DNA of 64,000 bases from Streptomyces panaciradicis (GCF_023516615.1 NZ_JAMGBF010000008.1:21666-85665); one strand, 5' to 3'. Shown: positions 7,537 to 15,929, numbered from the stretch's first letter. Notes: a model not told the origin generated them from the letters alone. Numbers and translations: made by a program.

Positions 7537-8028
7537 GTGACCGACAGCAGTGCACGCCCCCTCGCCGTGTTCGACCTGGACAACACCCTTGCCGACACCG
7601 CGCACCGTCAGCGGTTCCTGGAGCGCGCACCGCGCGACTGGGACGGCTTCTTCGCGGCCGCCCCCGACGATCCGCCGATCGCCGAGGGCATCGCGCTGGT
7701 GCTGGAGAGCGCGCAGGAGTGCGAGGTCGTCTACCTCACCGGACGTCCCGAGCGGTGCCGGCGCGACACGCTGGACTGGCTGGCCGCGCAGGCACTGCCC
7801 GAGGGGCGGGTCCACATGCGGCGCAACGACGACCGCAGGCCGGCCCGCCGCACCAAGCTGGAGATCCTGCGCCGCCTCGCCCGCACCCGTGAGATCCGCC
7901 TGTTCGTCGACGACGACGAGCTGGTGTGCGACGACGCCGAACGGGCGGGGTTCAGGGTCGTACGGGCGCGGTGGGCGACCCCGTCGACCGAGCTGAAGGT
8001 GGCACAGGAGCGCGAGGGGCGGACCTGA
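7537..8028 (+). CDS. HAD-superfamily phosphatase (polynucleotide 3'-phosphatase-like)
   Basis: 163-residue single-domain HAD hydrolase. Motif I is FDLDNTLAD with nucleophile Asp13 and Asp15. Motif II is the VVYLTGRPERCR segment (Thr), a form typical of T4 PNK-phosphatase-like or acid-phosphatase-type HADs. Lys in RRTKLEIL serves as motif III, and FVDDDELVCDDA is motif IV. Probably a magnesium-dependent phosphatase; the substrate cannot be assigned. It starts at GTG 7537, directly after a TAGGGT -10 element, which suggests a leaderless message. Confidence 0.88.
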   Translation: MTDSSARPLAVFDLDNTLADTAHRQRFLERAPRDWDGFFAAAPDDPPIAEGIALVLESAQECEVVYLTGRPERCRRDTLDWLAAQALPEGRVHMRRNDDRRPARRTKLEILRRLARTREIRLFVDDDELVCDDAERAGFRVVRARWATPSTELKVAQEREGRT

Positions 8029-8080
8029 GCGCCCGCCCACCGGGCCGAAGGGGTGACCTTCCGCGTCGTCCGCGAAGCCG

Positions 8081-8299
8081 TCAGTCCGACTCCTCCTCCA
8101 GCCGGAAACCCACCTTCAGGCCGACCTGGTAGTGCGCGATCTCGCCCTCCTCGATCTGCCCGCGCACCTGGGTGACCTCGAACCAGTCCAGGTTGCGCAG
8201 GGTCTGCGAGGCACGGCGGATGCCGTTGCGAATCGCCTCGTCGAGACCGTCGGTGGAGGTGCCGACGATCTCCGTGACCCGATAGGTGTGATTCGACAT
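8081..8299 (-). CDS. Dodecin family flavin-binding protein
   Basis: 72 residues matching dodecin throughout: YRVTEIVGTS at the start, EAIRNGIRRASQTLRNLDWFEV with the conserved flavin-stacking Trp, RGQIEEGEIAHYQV, and VGFRLEE at the end. Dodecins form dodecamers that store flavins or coenzyme A. ATG 8299 follows a GGAGAGGAG ribosome site. It diverges from the solute-binding lipoprotein gene. Confidence 0.95.
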   Translation of the reverse strand: MSNHTYRVTEIVGTSTDGLDEAIRNGIRRASQTLRNLDWFEVTQVRGQIEEGEIAHYQVGLKVGFRLEEESD

Positions 8300-8418
8300 G
8301 CGGGTGCTCCTCTCCGTACGGCCGTGATGACCGGAGTGTCACGTGTGTCACGCGTCACTCCACGGTGCCCCAAGCTGCGACGGAGCGCGAGACGTCTGCT
8401 TCGGGGCCCTTGCCCCTC

Positions 8419-8448
8419 TTGACCCCCCGCATTGGTCCATACCAAAAT
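8419..8448 (+). promoter_or_regulatory. Promoter with overlapping TTGGT-CCAT-ACCAA operator for the solute-binding protein gene
   Basis: TTGACC (8419-8424), an 18-base spacer, and CAAAAT (8443-8448) form a plausible promoter. The perfect dyad TTGGT (8432-8436) / ACCAA (8441-8445) sits in the spacer and -10, so a bound repressor would block transcription. The TGGTC...ACCA shape resembles GntR/DasR-type sites that control sugar uptake in streptomycetes. Confidence 0.6.
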
Positions 8449-8529
8449 CCGGGCACACCCGAACGAGCCCCGCGCTCGTCCCCCCACGCCGGGCCCCCTT
8501 CCCTGTCCGCAGACAGAACAGGACCCCTC

Positions 8530-9780
8530 GTGAGACGTCGCAGCCTGCTCGCCCTGGCCCCGCTCGGCCTCACCGGCGCCTGTGGACTCGTCCCGGGCGG
8601 GGCCGACCGGCGCACGGTCACCGTGTGGCTGATGAAGGACAGCGCCTCCCAGGACTTCCTGCGCCGCTTCACCGAGCGGTTCGAGCAGGAACACGCCGAT
8701 CTCCGGCTCGACATCCGCATCCAGCAGTGGACCGGCATCGGCCAGAAGGTGCAGGCCGCCCTCGACTCCGCCTCCGGTCACGGACCCGACGTCATCGAGG
8801 TCGGCAACACCCAGGTCCCGCAGTACGTGGAGGGGGACCGGCTGCTCGATCTGACGCTGGAGTCCCTGCGCTGGGGCAGGCGGGACTGGCTGCCCGGCCT
8901 CGCCGAGCCGGGCCAGCAGACCTCCCACCAGTACGGCATCCCCTGGTACGCGGCCAACCGGGTCGTCATCTACCGCAAGGACCTGTTCGCCCGGGCCGGC
9001 GTCACGGCTCCGCCGCGCACCCGCGAGGACTGGCTCGCCGCGACACGGCACCTCGACTCCGGCGCGGTGCAGGGCATCTACCTCGCCGGACAGGACTGGT
9101 ACACCCTGGCCGGCTTCATCTGGGACGAGGGCGGCGACCTCGCCGACGACCGGGAGGGCGGCGGCTGGCGGGGCGCCCTGGACACCCCGGCGGCCCTGCG
9201 CGGCATGGACTTCTACCGGCGCCTGCAGTCGCTCGGCCGCGGTCCCGTCGGCTCCGACGAGGAACACCCGCCGCAGGCGGGCGTGTTCGCCGAAGGGCGC
9301 GTCGCACAGATCGTCGCGGTGCCGGGACAGGCCCGGGCGATCGTCCAGCGGAATCCCGGACTGAAGGGGAAGATCGGCTTCTTCCCCGTCCCCGGCCGGA
9401 CCCCGCACCGCCCCGGCGCCGTCTTCACCGGCGGCTCCGACCTCGTCGTACCGAACAACACGCGCGAGCGGGACGGCGCGGTGGCCGTCGTCGCCGCGCT
9501 CACCGGCGCCCGATGGGACACCGACCTGGCCCGGACCATGAACTACGTGCCCAACCGCAAGGCCCTCGCCAAGGCCGTCGCCGGCGAGGAGGGCGTCGCC
9601 GCCATGGCGGCCGGGGCCGCGCAGGGACGGGCGACCCCGGCCACGCCCCAGTGGGGCGCGGTCGAGGCCGACAACCCGATCAAGCCGTACATGACCAAGG
9701 TGCTCACCGGAGCCGACCCGGCGACCGAGGCCCGCCGCGCCTCCCGGCGCATCACGGACGTGCTGAACAGCCTCAGCTGA
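8530..9780 (+). CDS. Extracellular solute-binding lipoprotein of a sugar ABC transporter (family 1)
   Basis: 416 residues. An RRR-containing signal sequence ends in lipobox LTGAC (Cys about 18), so it is membrane-anchored, possibly Tat-exported. TVWLMKDSASQDFLRRFTERFEQ, DIRIQQWTGIGQKVQAALDS and PDVIEVGNTQVPQY are typical of cluster-1 carbohydrate-binding proteins. GTG 8530 fits the signal peptide; upstream in-frame codons add non-signal sequence. No permease or ATPase gene lies nearby, so it is an orphan binding protein or serves permeases elsewhere. A palindrome overlapping its promoter suggests repressor control by the transported sugar. Confidence 0.93.
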   Translation: MRRRSLLALAPLGLTGACGLVPGGADRRTVTVWLMKDSASQDFLRRFTERFEQEHADLRLDIRIQQWTGIGQKVQAALDSASGHGPDVIEVGNTQVPQYVEGDRLLDLTLESLRWGRRDWLPGLAEPGQQTSHQYGIPWYAANRVVIYRKDLFARAGVTAPPRTREDWLAATRHLDSGAVQGIYLAGQDWYTLAGFIWDEGGDLADDREGGGWRGALDTPAALRGMDFYRRLQSLGRGPVGSDEEHPPQAGVFAEGRVAQIVAVPGQARAIVQRNPGLKGKIGFFPVPGRTPHRPGAVFTGGSDLVVPNNTRERDGAVAVVAALTGARWDTDLARTMNYVPNRKALAKAVAGEEGVAAMAAGAAQGRATPATPQWGAVEADNPIKPYMTKVLTGADPATEARRASRRITDVLNSLS

Positions 9781-9786
9781 ACCGCC

Positions 9787-9812
9787 GGGGGGTGACGTCA
9801 CCGTCACCCCCC
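9787..9812. terminator. Strong bidirectional hairpin terminator
   Basis: GGGGGGTGACG (9787-9797), loop TCAC, CGTCACCCCCC (9802-9812): a perfect eleven-base stem between the convergent binding-protein gene and egtD. A second dyad, GTCGCTC-AGC-GAGCGAC (9819-9835), spans the egtD stop codon. Confidence 0.8.
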
Positions 9813-9823
9813 TCTGCCGTCGC

Positions 9824-10786
9824 TCAGCGAGCGACGCTCAACGACAGCGCGAACCGTCCCGCCTCGTCCGTCCACCAGTGGGCCAGTTCCAGGCCCACGG
9901 CGGCCAGTTCGGCGCGTACGCCGTCCTTGCGGAACTTCGCCGACACCTCGGTGCGCAGTTCCTCGCCCTCGGCGAAGTCCACGGCCAGGTCCAGCGCCGG
10001 GATCTTCACCGTCTGTTCCGCGCGCGAGCGCAGCCGCATCTCGATCCACTCGTTCTCCGTGTCCCACAGCGCCACGTGGTCGTAGGCGTCGGGGTCGAAG
10101 TCGGCGTGGAGTTCGCGGTTGACGACGGTCAGGACGTTCTTGTTGAAGGCGGCCGTCACACCGGCCGCGTCGTCGTACGCCTCGACGAGCACCCTCTCGT
10201 CCTTGACCAGGTCGGTGCCGAGCAGCAGCGCGTCGCCGGGGGAGAGCAGGGAGCGGACCGAGGTCAGGAACACCGCCCGTTCGGCGGGCAGCAGATTGCC
10301 GATCGTGCCGCCCAGGAACGCCACGAGGCGCGGCCCGGGGGTGTCGGGCAGGGCCAGGGAGGCCGTGAAGTCGGCGATCAGGGCGTGCACGCTCAGTCCG
10401 GGACGCTCCGCCACGAGCGCCTGACCGGCCTGGGTGAGCGCGCTCTCGCTCACGTCCACCGGGACGTACGTGTGCAGTCCGGTGAGCGCGTCGAGGAGGT
10501 GCCGCGTCTTGTCCGACGAACCGGAGCCCAGTTCGACCAGGGTGCGGGCCCGCGTCGCCGCGGCGATCTCGCCGGCGCGCGCGAGGAGGATCTCGCGCTC
10601 GGCGCGCGTGGGGTAGTACTCGGGCAGTTCGGTGATCTGCTCGAACAACTCGCTGCCGTGCGCGTCGTAGAACCACTTCGGCGGCAGCGTCTTCGGGTTG
10701 CCGGTCAGGCCGTGCAGGACGTCGGCGCGCAGTGCGGCGTCCGTGGCGTCCTCGGGCAGGGTGCGGGTGAGAAGGAACGGACTCAC
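9824..10786 (-). CDS. egtD: L-histidine N-alpha-methyltransferase EgtD
   Basis: 320 residues. Uses three S-adenosylmethionine molecules to trimethylate the alpha-amino group of histidine, giving hercynine, the first step of ergothioneine synthesis. PEYYPTRAE (55-63) is the histidine-binding tyrosine region, LVELGSGSSDKT (83-94) is SAM motif I, and FLGGTIGNL and LLGTDLVKD follow as in EgtD/DUF2260. The GTG start at 10786 overlaps the egtC stop (GTGA), so it is translationally coupled and is the last gene of the egtABCD operon. Length matches the mycobacterial enzyme. Confidence 0.96.
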   Translation of the reverse strand: MSPFLLTRTLPEDATDAALRADVLHGLTGNPKTLPPKWFYDAHGSELFEQITELPEYYPTRAEREILLARAGEIAAATRARTLVELGSGSSDKTRHLLDALTGLHTYVPVDVSESALTQAGQALVAERPGLSVHALIADFTASLALPDTPGPRLVAFLGGTIGNLLPAERAVFLTSVRSLLSPGDALLLGTDLVKDERVLVEAYDDAAGVTAAFNKNVLTVVNRELHADFDPDAYDHVALWDTENEWIEMRLRSRAEQTVKIPALDLAVDFAEGEELRTEVSAKFRKDGVRAELAAVGLELAHWWTDEAGRFALSLSVAR

Positions 10787-11574
10787 GTACGGGGCTCCTT
10801 CGGCAGTGCGGTGGCCGAGGTGTCGCTCGGCTCCTTGAGCGGGGTGAGCAGCACGTCCGTGCGGCTCGCCGCGAGAAGGGTGCGGTCGGGGACCTCTTGC
10901 CAGTGCGGGTCGTCGTCGTAGGGCTCGGAGGCCACGACGGTGCTGCGGCCGGGCCGGGACAGGTACCAGAGGGTGTCGCCCCAGGTGGTCGCGGTGATCG
11001 TCTCGCCGTTGGTGAGCAGCAGGTTCAGCCGGGAGCCGGGGGCCGCCTCGGCGACCTCCAGCACCGTGTCGGCCAGCGCCTGCGCCTCGTCGTCGCCGTC
11101 GCGCAGCCGCGCCAGGACCAGCGCCCAGACGAGCGCCGAGTCGTTGCGGGCCTCCAGCGACAGCACGTCCACGGCCGGCAGCCCCTGCACCAGGGGCGCG
11201 AGGGACTGCGGCCAGCCCCTGACGGCGCCGTTGTGGCTGAACAGCCAGGGCCCAAAGGCGTACGGCGCCGCGGCGGCCTCCGCGTCGGCGCCCGACAGCG
11301 TCGCGTCGCGCACGGCGCCCAGGAGGGCGCCGGTGCGCACGACCCGGGCGAGGTCGGCGAAGGACAGGTCCGCCCAGACCGGTCCGGCACGCCGGTAGCG
11401 GGCCGGCACCGGGTCGCCGTCGGCGTACCAGCCCACGCCGAAGCCGTCGGCGTTGACGGTGCCGTAGCGCTGGTGCCGCGGCGCCCACGACTGACGGTAG
11501 AGGCTGTGCGCGGGCTCCACGAGAAGGGTGCCCAACGGCTCCGGGGGCCCCAGGTAGGCCAGGTGACGGCACAT
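10783..11574 (-). CDS. egtC: Gamma-glutamyl-hercynylcysteine S-oxide hydrolase EgtC
   Basis: 263-residue class II (Ntn) glutamine amidotransferase-fold hydrolase that removes the gamma-glutamyl group from the EgtB product. Cys2, immediately after the initiator Met (MCRHLAYLG), is the N-terminal nucleophile. NADGFGVGWY, FSHNGAVRGWP and RNDSALVWALVL are conserved EgtC segments. The start ATG 11574 shares one base with the egtB stop, and its own stop overlaps the egtD start, giving tight coupling. Third gene of the operon. Confidence 0.96.
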   Translation of the reverse strand: MCRHLAYLGPPEPLGTLLVEPAHSLYRQSWAPRHQRYGTVNADGFGVGWYADGDPVPARYRRAGPVWADLSFADLARVVRTGALLGAVRDATLSGADAEAAAAPYAFGPWLFSHNGAVRGWPQSLAPLVQGLPAVDVLSLEARNDSALVWALVLARLRDGDDEAQALADTVLEVAEAAPGSRLNLLLTNGETITATTWGDTLWYLSRPGRSTVVASEPYDDDPHWQEVPDRTLLAASRTDVLLTPLKEPSDTSATALPKEPRT

Positions 11575-12908
11575 CAGACGTCCGCCGCGGAACGCGCGGT
11601 GCGGAACCCGGAGAAGATCTGCCGCCGGATCGGGTAGTCCCAGTTGCGGAACGTCCCCCGGCAGGCGACCTGGTCCACGGCGAACGAGCCGCCGCGCAGC
11701 ACCTTGTACTCCGGCCCGAAGAACACCTCCGAGTACTCCTTGTACGGGAAGGCCTGGAAGCCCGGGTAGGGCAGGAAGTCGCTCGCCGTCCACTCCCACA
11801 CGTCACCGATCAACTGCCGTACGCCGAGCGGTGACTCACCGGCTGGGTAGCTGCCGGCGGGGGCGGGGCGCAGGTGCCGCTGACCGAGGTTGGCGTGCTC
11901 GGGCGCCGGGTCGGCGTCGCCCCACGGGTAGCGCGTCGAGCGGCCGGTCGCCGGGTCGTGGCGGGCCGCCTTCTCCCACTCGGCCTCGGTGGGCAGCCGC
12001 CGGCCGGCCCAGCGGGCGTAGGCGTCGGCCTCGTACCAGCACACGTGGACGACCGGCTCGTCCGGCGGCACGACCTCCGTGACCCCGAAGCGGCGGCGCA
12101 GCCACTGCTTGCCGTCGCGGTGCCAGAACAGCGGTGCGTGCAGGGAGTTCTTGCGCACATGGGCCCAGCCCTCGGGCGTCCACCAGCGCTCGTTGTCGTA
12201 GCCGCCGTCCTCGATGAACGCCTGGTAGGCGCCGTTCGTCACGGGTGTGGTGTCGATGTGGAAGGACGCCACCTCCCGGCGGTGCGCCGGGCGTTCGTTG
12301 TCCAGCGCCCACGGTTCGGTGGACGTGCCCATGGTGAACGGGCCGCCGGGGACGAGGACTTCGGCCGGGCCGGTGAACAGGGCCACGGGCTCGGGTTCGG
12401 GGGCGGTCAGGGCCTGGGGGCCCTTGCGCAGCTGATGGGTGATCAGCATCGTCTCGTCGTGCTGCTGTTCGTGCTGGGCGATCATCCCGAAGGCGAAGCC
12501 CGCCTGGGTCAGCCGGGTGCCGTGGAAGTCGGCGCCCTCCAGTACGTCCATCACCCGGCCGCGTACCTCGGCCGCGTAGGCGCGGGCCTCCGCGGGCGGC
12601 AGCAGCGGCAGCGTGGGGCGTTCGGAGCGGGGGTGCTCGAAGGCGTCGTAGAGGCCGTCGATCTCGGGGCGCATCGCGTCCCGGCCGGCGACGGCCCGCA
12701 GCAGCCAGAGCTCCTCCTGGTTGCCGATGTGCGCGAGGTCCCAGACCAGCGGTGACATCAGCGGGGAGTGCTGGGCGGTCAGGTCGGGGTCCTCGACGCA
12801 ACTGGTCAGCAGCGTGGTGCGGGTACGGGCGGTGGTGAGGGTGGTCAGCGCCCGCTCCCGGAGTGCTTCCGCATCGATGGTGGGTTCGTCGATGGCGGGG
12901 TCGGTCAT
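11574..12908 (-). CDS. egtB: Hercynine oxygenase EgtB (sulfoxide synthase)
   Basis: 444 residues. Non-haem iron enzyme that joins hercynine to gamma-glutamyl-cysteine with O2. The N-terminal DinB-like domain (about 14-160) carries the probable iron ligands His60 (DLAHIGNQEE), His146 and His150 (HEQQHDET). The C-terminal FGE-sulfatase domain (about 185-440) includes VPGGPFTMGT, RLPTEAEWEKAAR, GDVWEWTAS and VLRGGSFA. Start ATG 12908 overlaps the egtA stop as ATGA. Use of a gamma-glutamyl-cysteine donor is implied by the neighbouring egtA and egtC. Confidence 0.97.
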   Translation of the reverse strand: MTDPAIDEPTIDAEALRERALTTLTTARTRTTLLTSCVEDPDLTAQHSPLMSPLVWDLAHIGNQEELWLLRAVAGRDAMRPEIDGLYDAFEHPRSERPTLPLLPPAEARAYAAEVRGRVMDVLEGADFHGTRLTQAGFAFGMIAQHEQQHDETMLITHQLRKGPQALTAPEPEPVALFTGPAEVLVPGGPFTMGTSTEPWALDNERPAHRREVASFHIDTTPVTNGAYQAFIEDGGYDNERWWTPEGWAHVRKNSLHAPLFWHRDGKQWLRRRFGVTEVVPPDEPVVHVCWYEADAYARWAGRRLPTEAEWEKAARHDPATGRSTRYPWGDADPAPEHANLGQRHLRPAPAGSYPAGESPLGVRQLIGDVWEWTASDFLPYPGFQAFPYKEYSEVFFGPEYKVLRGGSFAVDQVACRGTFRNWDYPIRRQIFSGFRTARSAADV

Positions 12909-14215
12909 GAGCTCGGGTCCTTCCCGTGGGCGCGAGGGCTCGTCTCGCGCAGGCGGTCCAGCAGATCGTCGGCAGGGGTCCGGCCCCTGCGGACGTAGCG
13001 CTCCAGGTACGTGGCCACGGCGTCCGTGACCCGCTCGGTGGCCCCCGTCCGGGGCAGTGCCTCCAGCGCCGCGGTGAAGCAGCCGACGGCCGTCTCGTGC
13101 AGCTCGGGGTCGGCCAGGCCGTCGCGGGCCGCGGCGGTCCACAGCGGGTTGTGCGGCGCCGGACGCCCCGTGGAGCGTTCGGCCAGCGGCTTGACCAGCC
13201 GGTAGGCGGTCTCGGCGGCCTCCGGGTCCTCGAACAGCGCGGTGGTCACGGCGAGCGGCACGATCCAGCCGTCGTCTCCCGGCTGTGCGTCGATCATGCG
13301 CAGCTCCAGGAAACCGCGCGGCCTGACCGGCGGGAACAGTGTCGTGATGTGGTAGTCGAGGTCCTCGCGCGTCGGCGCCCGGGGCGCCTTCGAGCGGACC
13401 CACTCGCGGAACGTGAGCCCGTCCGGGACGTCCCAGGGGCCGCCCTCGCGCCGGACGCACATCACCGGGGCGTCCATCACGTGCCGGGCCCAGGCCGCGC
13501 GCGGATCGCCGTTCAGCACGGGTCCGCCCGCCCGGCCGGCGCCGATCTCCATCCATGTCAGCTGCCGGGTGGAACGCCAGCCGGTGGGCCGTCCGCAGGC
13601 CAGCGGGGAGTTGGCGAAGGCGGCCAGCAGCACCGCGCCCAGCTGGTGCGCGAGCCACCAGCGCCGTCCGTGGCCGAGCGGTCCGGGCTCCTCGTACCCG
13701 GCGTCCAGGCACACCTGGACGGAGGCCGAGGTGCACATCATGCGCCGCCCGGCCGGGCCGGCGCGGTCCAGGGCGACTTCCATGGCGTCGTAGCGCGGCT
13801 GACGCAGGAAGCGGCGGGGCGGATGCCAGGGGTCGTGGCCGATGCCGACGAGGCCGAGGCCCTGCCGGGCGAGCGCCGTGCGGACGGCGTCGAGGTCGGC
13901 GGAGACGGTACCGATGCACTCCATCAGGGAGGTGGCGGGCGGTGAGCTCAGTTCGAGCTGGCCGCCGGGCTCTGTGGTGAGCGCCGACCTCAGGGGCACG
14001 GTCCGCAGTGCGGCGTACGCCGCGTCGAGTCGTTCGGGTGTGACGGGGAGCTGCGGCCGGCGCAGCTCGTGGACGAGCCATTCCACTTCGACCCCGATGC
14101 CCCGGGGCGGGCCGGTCTTGAAGCAGATGCCCCGGACCAGGGCCTCCACCTCGGCTTCGGACAGGGCGGTACGGGGCTCCGTACACTCGCCGCAGTCAGT
14201 GGCTGAATCGGACAT
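12905..14215 (-). CDS. egtA: Glutamate-cysteine ligase EgtA
   Basis: 436 residues. Makes gamma-glutamyl-cysteine for EgtB. GIGVEVEWLVHE near residue 40 and GGQLELSSPP near 85 are characteristic of the actinobacterial GCS2-like ligase; MMCTSASVQVCLD and RGFLELRMIDAQP follow. ATG 14215 is chosen for its AAAGGGA ribosome site; a longer in-frame reading to 14437 would start in low-similarity sequence. First gene of the egtABCD operon. The window has no egtE; the final C-S lyase step is often encoded elsewhere in streptomycetes. Confidence 0.95.
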   Translation of the reverse strand: MSDSATDCGECTEPRTALSEAEVEALVRGICFKTGPPRGIGVEVEWLVHELRRPQLPVTPERLDAAYAALRTVPLRSALTTEPGGQLELSSPPATSLMECIGTVSADLDAVRTALARQGLGLVGIGHDPWHPPRRFLRQPRYDAMEVALDRAGPAGRRMMCTSASVQVCLDAGYEEPGPLGHGRRWWLAHQLGAVLLAAFANSPLACGRPTGWRSTRQLTWMEIGAGRAGGPVLNGDPRAAWARHVMDAPVMCVRREGGPWDVPDGLTFREWVRSKAPRAPTREDLDYHITTLFPPVRPRGFLELRMIDAQPGDDGWIVPLAVTTALFEDPEAAETAYRLVKPLAERSTGRPAPHNPLWTAAARDGLADPELHETAVGCFTAALEALPRTGATERVTDAVATYLERYVRRGRTPADDLLDRLRETSPRAHGKDPSS

Positions 14216-14505
14216 TCCGGGATCCCTTTCTGAGATTCCACCGTGCCGCCGGCCCGGCCCGTCAGGCGCCCGGACGGCGGCACTCGTCCCACCCAAGACC
14301 TTCGTGCCGATTCGCACAAGGGTGCGTACCGGTACGTTCCGGCTCGGTAATCTCCTCCTTCCCCCGGTTTCCCGGGGCTTTCCTGCGCGTTTTCGGACAC
14401 GAAAACTCTGTTGCACCGTCACTCCAGCATCACCCACGATCGGTGCATGAGCACGACGGGGGAGCGCGCACGGCGCGCGAGCATGGCGTCCACGGGGGTG
14501 GCGCC
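14216..14505. other. Divergent intergenic region with two inverted repeats (egtA / PARG-like gene)
   Basis: No gene seen. GTGCCGCC (14243-14250) and GGCGGCAC (14276-14283) can pair across 25 bases. CCCCGG (14362-14367) and CCGGGG (14372-14377) form a hairpin whose minus-strand loop is GAAA, a stable tetraloop, so it may be an element of the egtA leader. An AAGGAGGAG sequence on the minus strand near 14355 has no start codon at a suitable distance. Confidence 0.4.
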
Positions 14506-15333
14506 ATGAGCGCGCGCCTGCGCGGCATCGCGCGCGAGACCGAGGAGATCGTCGAGGCGGGCGGCTACCGCACGCCCGGCGGGCGCGAGGTGTCCATCGC
14601 GGAGCCCGTGGCCGCGGCCCGGGCCGGCACGCGCGTGTACGGGCCGGAGCCCGTCCCCGTGCCGCAGACCGCGCCCGCCGAGACGTTCTTCGAGGTCACC
14701 GGCGAGAGCAGCCTCGAGGCGGCGCGCCGCCTCGGCGGTGGCCCGGCCGTGCTGAACTTCGCCTCCGCCCGCAACCCGGGCGGCGGCTTCCTCAACGGCG
14801 CCCAGGCCCAGGAGGAGGCGCTGTGCCGCTCCTCCGCGCTGTACCGGTGCCTGCTCGAGGTCCCCGGGTTCTACGACCATCACCGCGCCCACCGCGACCC
14901 GTTCTACTCGGACCGCGTCATCCACTCGCCGGCCGTCCCCGTCTTCCGCGACGACCGGGGCCGCCTGCTGGACGAGCCGTACACGGCGGGGTTCCTGACG
15001 GCCGCCGCACCGAACGCCGGCGTCATCAGGCGCACGGCGCCCGAGCGGGCCGCCGAGCTTCCGCGGGCCCTGGCGGTGCGCGCCGAGCGGGTGCTGGAGA
15101 CGGCCGCCGCCCACGGCTACCGGCGGCTGGTGCTGGGGGCCTGGGGGTGCGGCGTGTTCCAGAACGACCCGGTGCAGGTGGCCGCCGCCTTCCGGGCGCT
15201 GCTCGGACCGGGCGGACGGTTCGCGGCGCACTTCGAGCACGTGGTGTTCGGGGTGCTCGACCGCAGGCCGGACAGCGCGGCACGGGAGGCGTTCGCGCGG
15301 GCGTTCCCGGCGGGGCGGCTCCAGCCGTCGTAG
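14506..15333 (+). CDS. Bacterial-type poly(ADP-ribose) glycohydrolase / macrodomain protein (TIGR02452, DUF2263)
   Basis: 275 residues. The PARG signature GGG-x7-QEE is intact: Gly92-94, seven residues, then Gln102-Glu103-Glu104. FASARNPGG precedes it, and VLGAWGCGVFQNDP near 215 is the typical second loop. The enzyme would hydrolyse ADP-ribose polymers or ADP-ribosyl adducts in the cytoplasm. Upstream in-frame ATG 14443 adds 21 residues of low similarity and 14506 fits the family better. It diverges from egtA and converges on the cupin gene. No PARP-like partner is visible nearby. Confidence 0.92.
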   Translation: MSARLRGIARETEEIVEAGGYRTPGGREVSIAEPVAAARAGTRVYGPEPVPVPQTAPAETFFEVTGESSLEAARRLGGGPAVLNFASARNPGGGFLNGAQAQEEALCRSSALYRCLLEVPGFYDHHRAHRDPFYSDRVIHSPAVPVFRDDRGRLLDEPYTAGFLTAAAPNAGVIRRTAPERAAELPRALAVRAERVLETAAAHGYRRLVLGAWGCGVFQNDPVQVAAAFRALLGPGGRFAAHFEHVVFGVLDRRPDSAAREAFARAFPAGRLQPS

Positions 15334-15358
15334 GCCGCGGGGCGGGACCCGGGAGGTG

Positions 15359-15398
15359 GTGAGGCCCCCACGGACGGGGGATGCCGCGGGGACCTCAC
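15359..15398. terminator. Inverted-repeat terminator between convergent genes
   Basis: GTGAGG (15359-15364) pairs with CCTCAC (15393-15398), with an inner CCCCC / GGGGG arm (15365-15369, 15376-15380). It lies between the PARG-like gene and the convergent cupin gene. Confidence 0.5.
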
Positions 15399-15463
15399 TC
15401 AGAAAGACGGACGAGGGGCCGTCCGCGTTCCCGTCCGGCCGAGTTGTTTCGGGGGCCTTCGCC

Positions 15464-15850
15464 TCAGCGTGCCCGGCCGATCCGCATGCCGGGGCGGCGC
15501 CGGTGGACGGTGAGGTAGGCGAGGCCGTCGTCGCCCGCGGTGATGCTGCGGGTGGAGCCGTGCGGGAGCCAGAACAGGGAGCCCGCGGCGAGGGGCAGCG
15601 GTTCGCCCTCGACGCCTGCCCCGAGCGTGCCGGCGCCTGACACGACGAGCACCAGGACGTCCAGGTCCGGTTCCGCGTGCGGGGCGATGTGGTGGCCGGG
15701 CGCCAGCCGGACCAGGTTGGCGTCGAGCTGACGCCCGCTCTCCGTGAGCTTCCAGAGCACCCCCGTCGCGGATGCCGTCGCCAACGCCTCGACGTCGCAC
15801 AGAGGAGCCGGCATCGGCTCCTCCTCGTGCGCCTGTGGGACTCCCGCCAT
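15464..15850 (-). CDS. Cupin-domain protein
   Basis: 128 residues forming one cupin barrel. NLVRLAPGHHIAPHAEPDLDVL (about 50-71, quoted in parts: APGHHIAPH then EPDLDVLVLV) supplies the first metal-binding motif. VEGEPLPLAAGSLFWLPHGS is the second, where the usual second His is retained before GS. The reaction is unknown; it may be a small-molecule binding or regulatory cupin. ATG 15850 is chosen because GGAGAG precedes it; an ATG at 15814 is an alternative. Transcribed away from the HTH regulator across an AT-rich promoter region, so the two are probably regulated together. Confidence 0.85.
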   Translation of the reverse strand: MAGVPQAHEEEPMPAPLCDVEALATASATGVLWKLTESGRQLDANLVRLAPGHHIAPHAEPDLDVLVLVVSGAGTLGAGVEGEPLPLAAGSLFWLPHGSTRSITAGDDGLAYLTVHRRRPGMRIGRAR

Positions 15851-15911
15851 CGCTCTCTCCGCTCCCGGCCGTCCGGGCCTTTCGGCTCCCGACCCGCCTC
15901 CAGTTTCCTCA

Positions 15912-15929
15912 ATTATTACAGGTAGTATT
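15912..15929. promoter_or_regulatory. AT-rich imperfect palindrome in divergent promoter (candidate operator of the HTH regulator)
   Basis: ATTATTAC-AG-GTAGTATT matches its reverse complement at six of eight arm positions and sits in the only clearly AT-rich patch of this region. It overlaps TAGTAT (15923-15928), a good -10 for the plus-strand regulator, and TAATAA on the minus strand for the cupin gene. Binding by the adjacent regulator would control both genes. Confidence 0.55.

Noticed and set aside
8432..8445. Firm assignment of the palindrome to DasR
   Set aside because: It shares only part of the DasR consensus; several GntR and LacI regulators use similar dyads, so only an unspecified operator is claimed.
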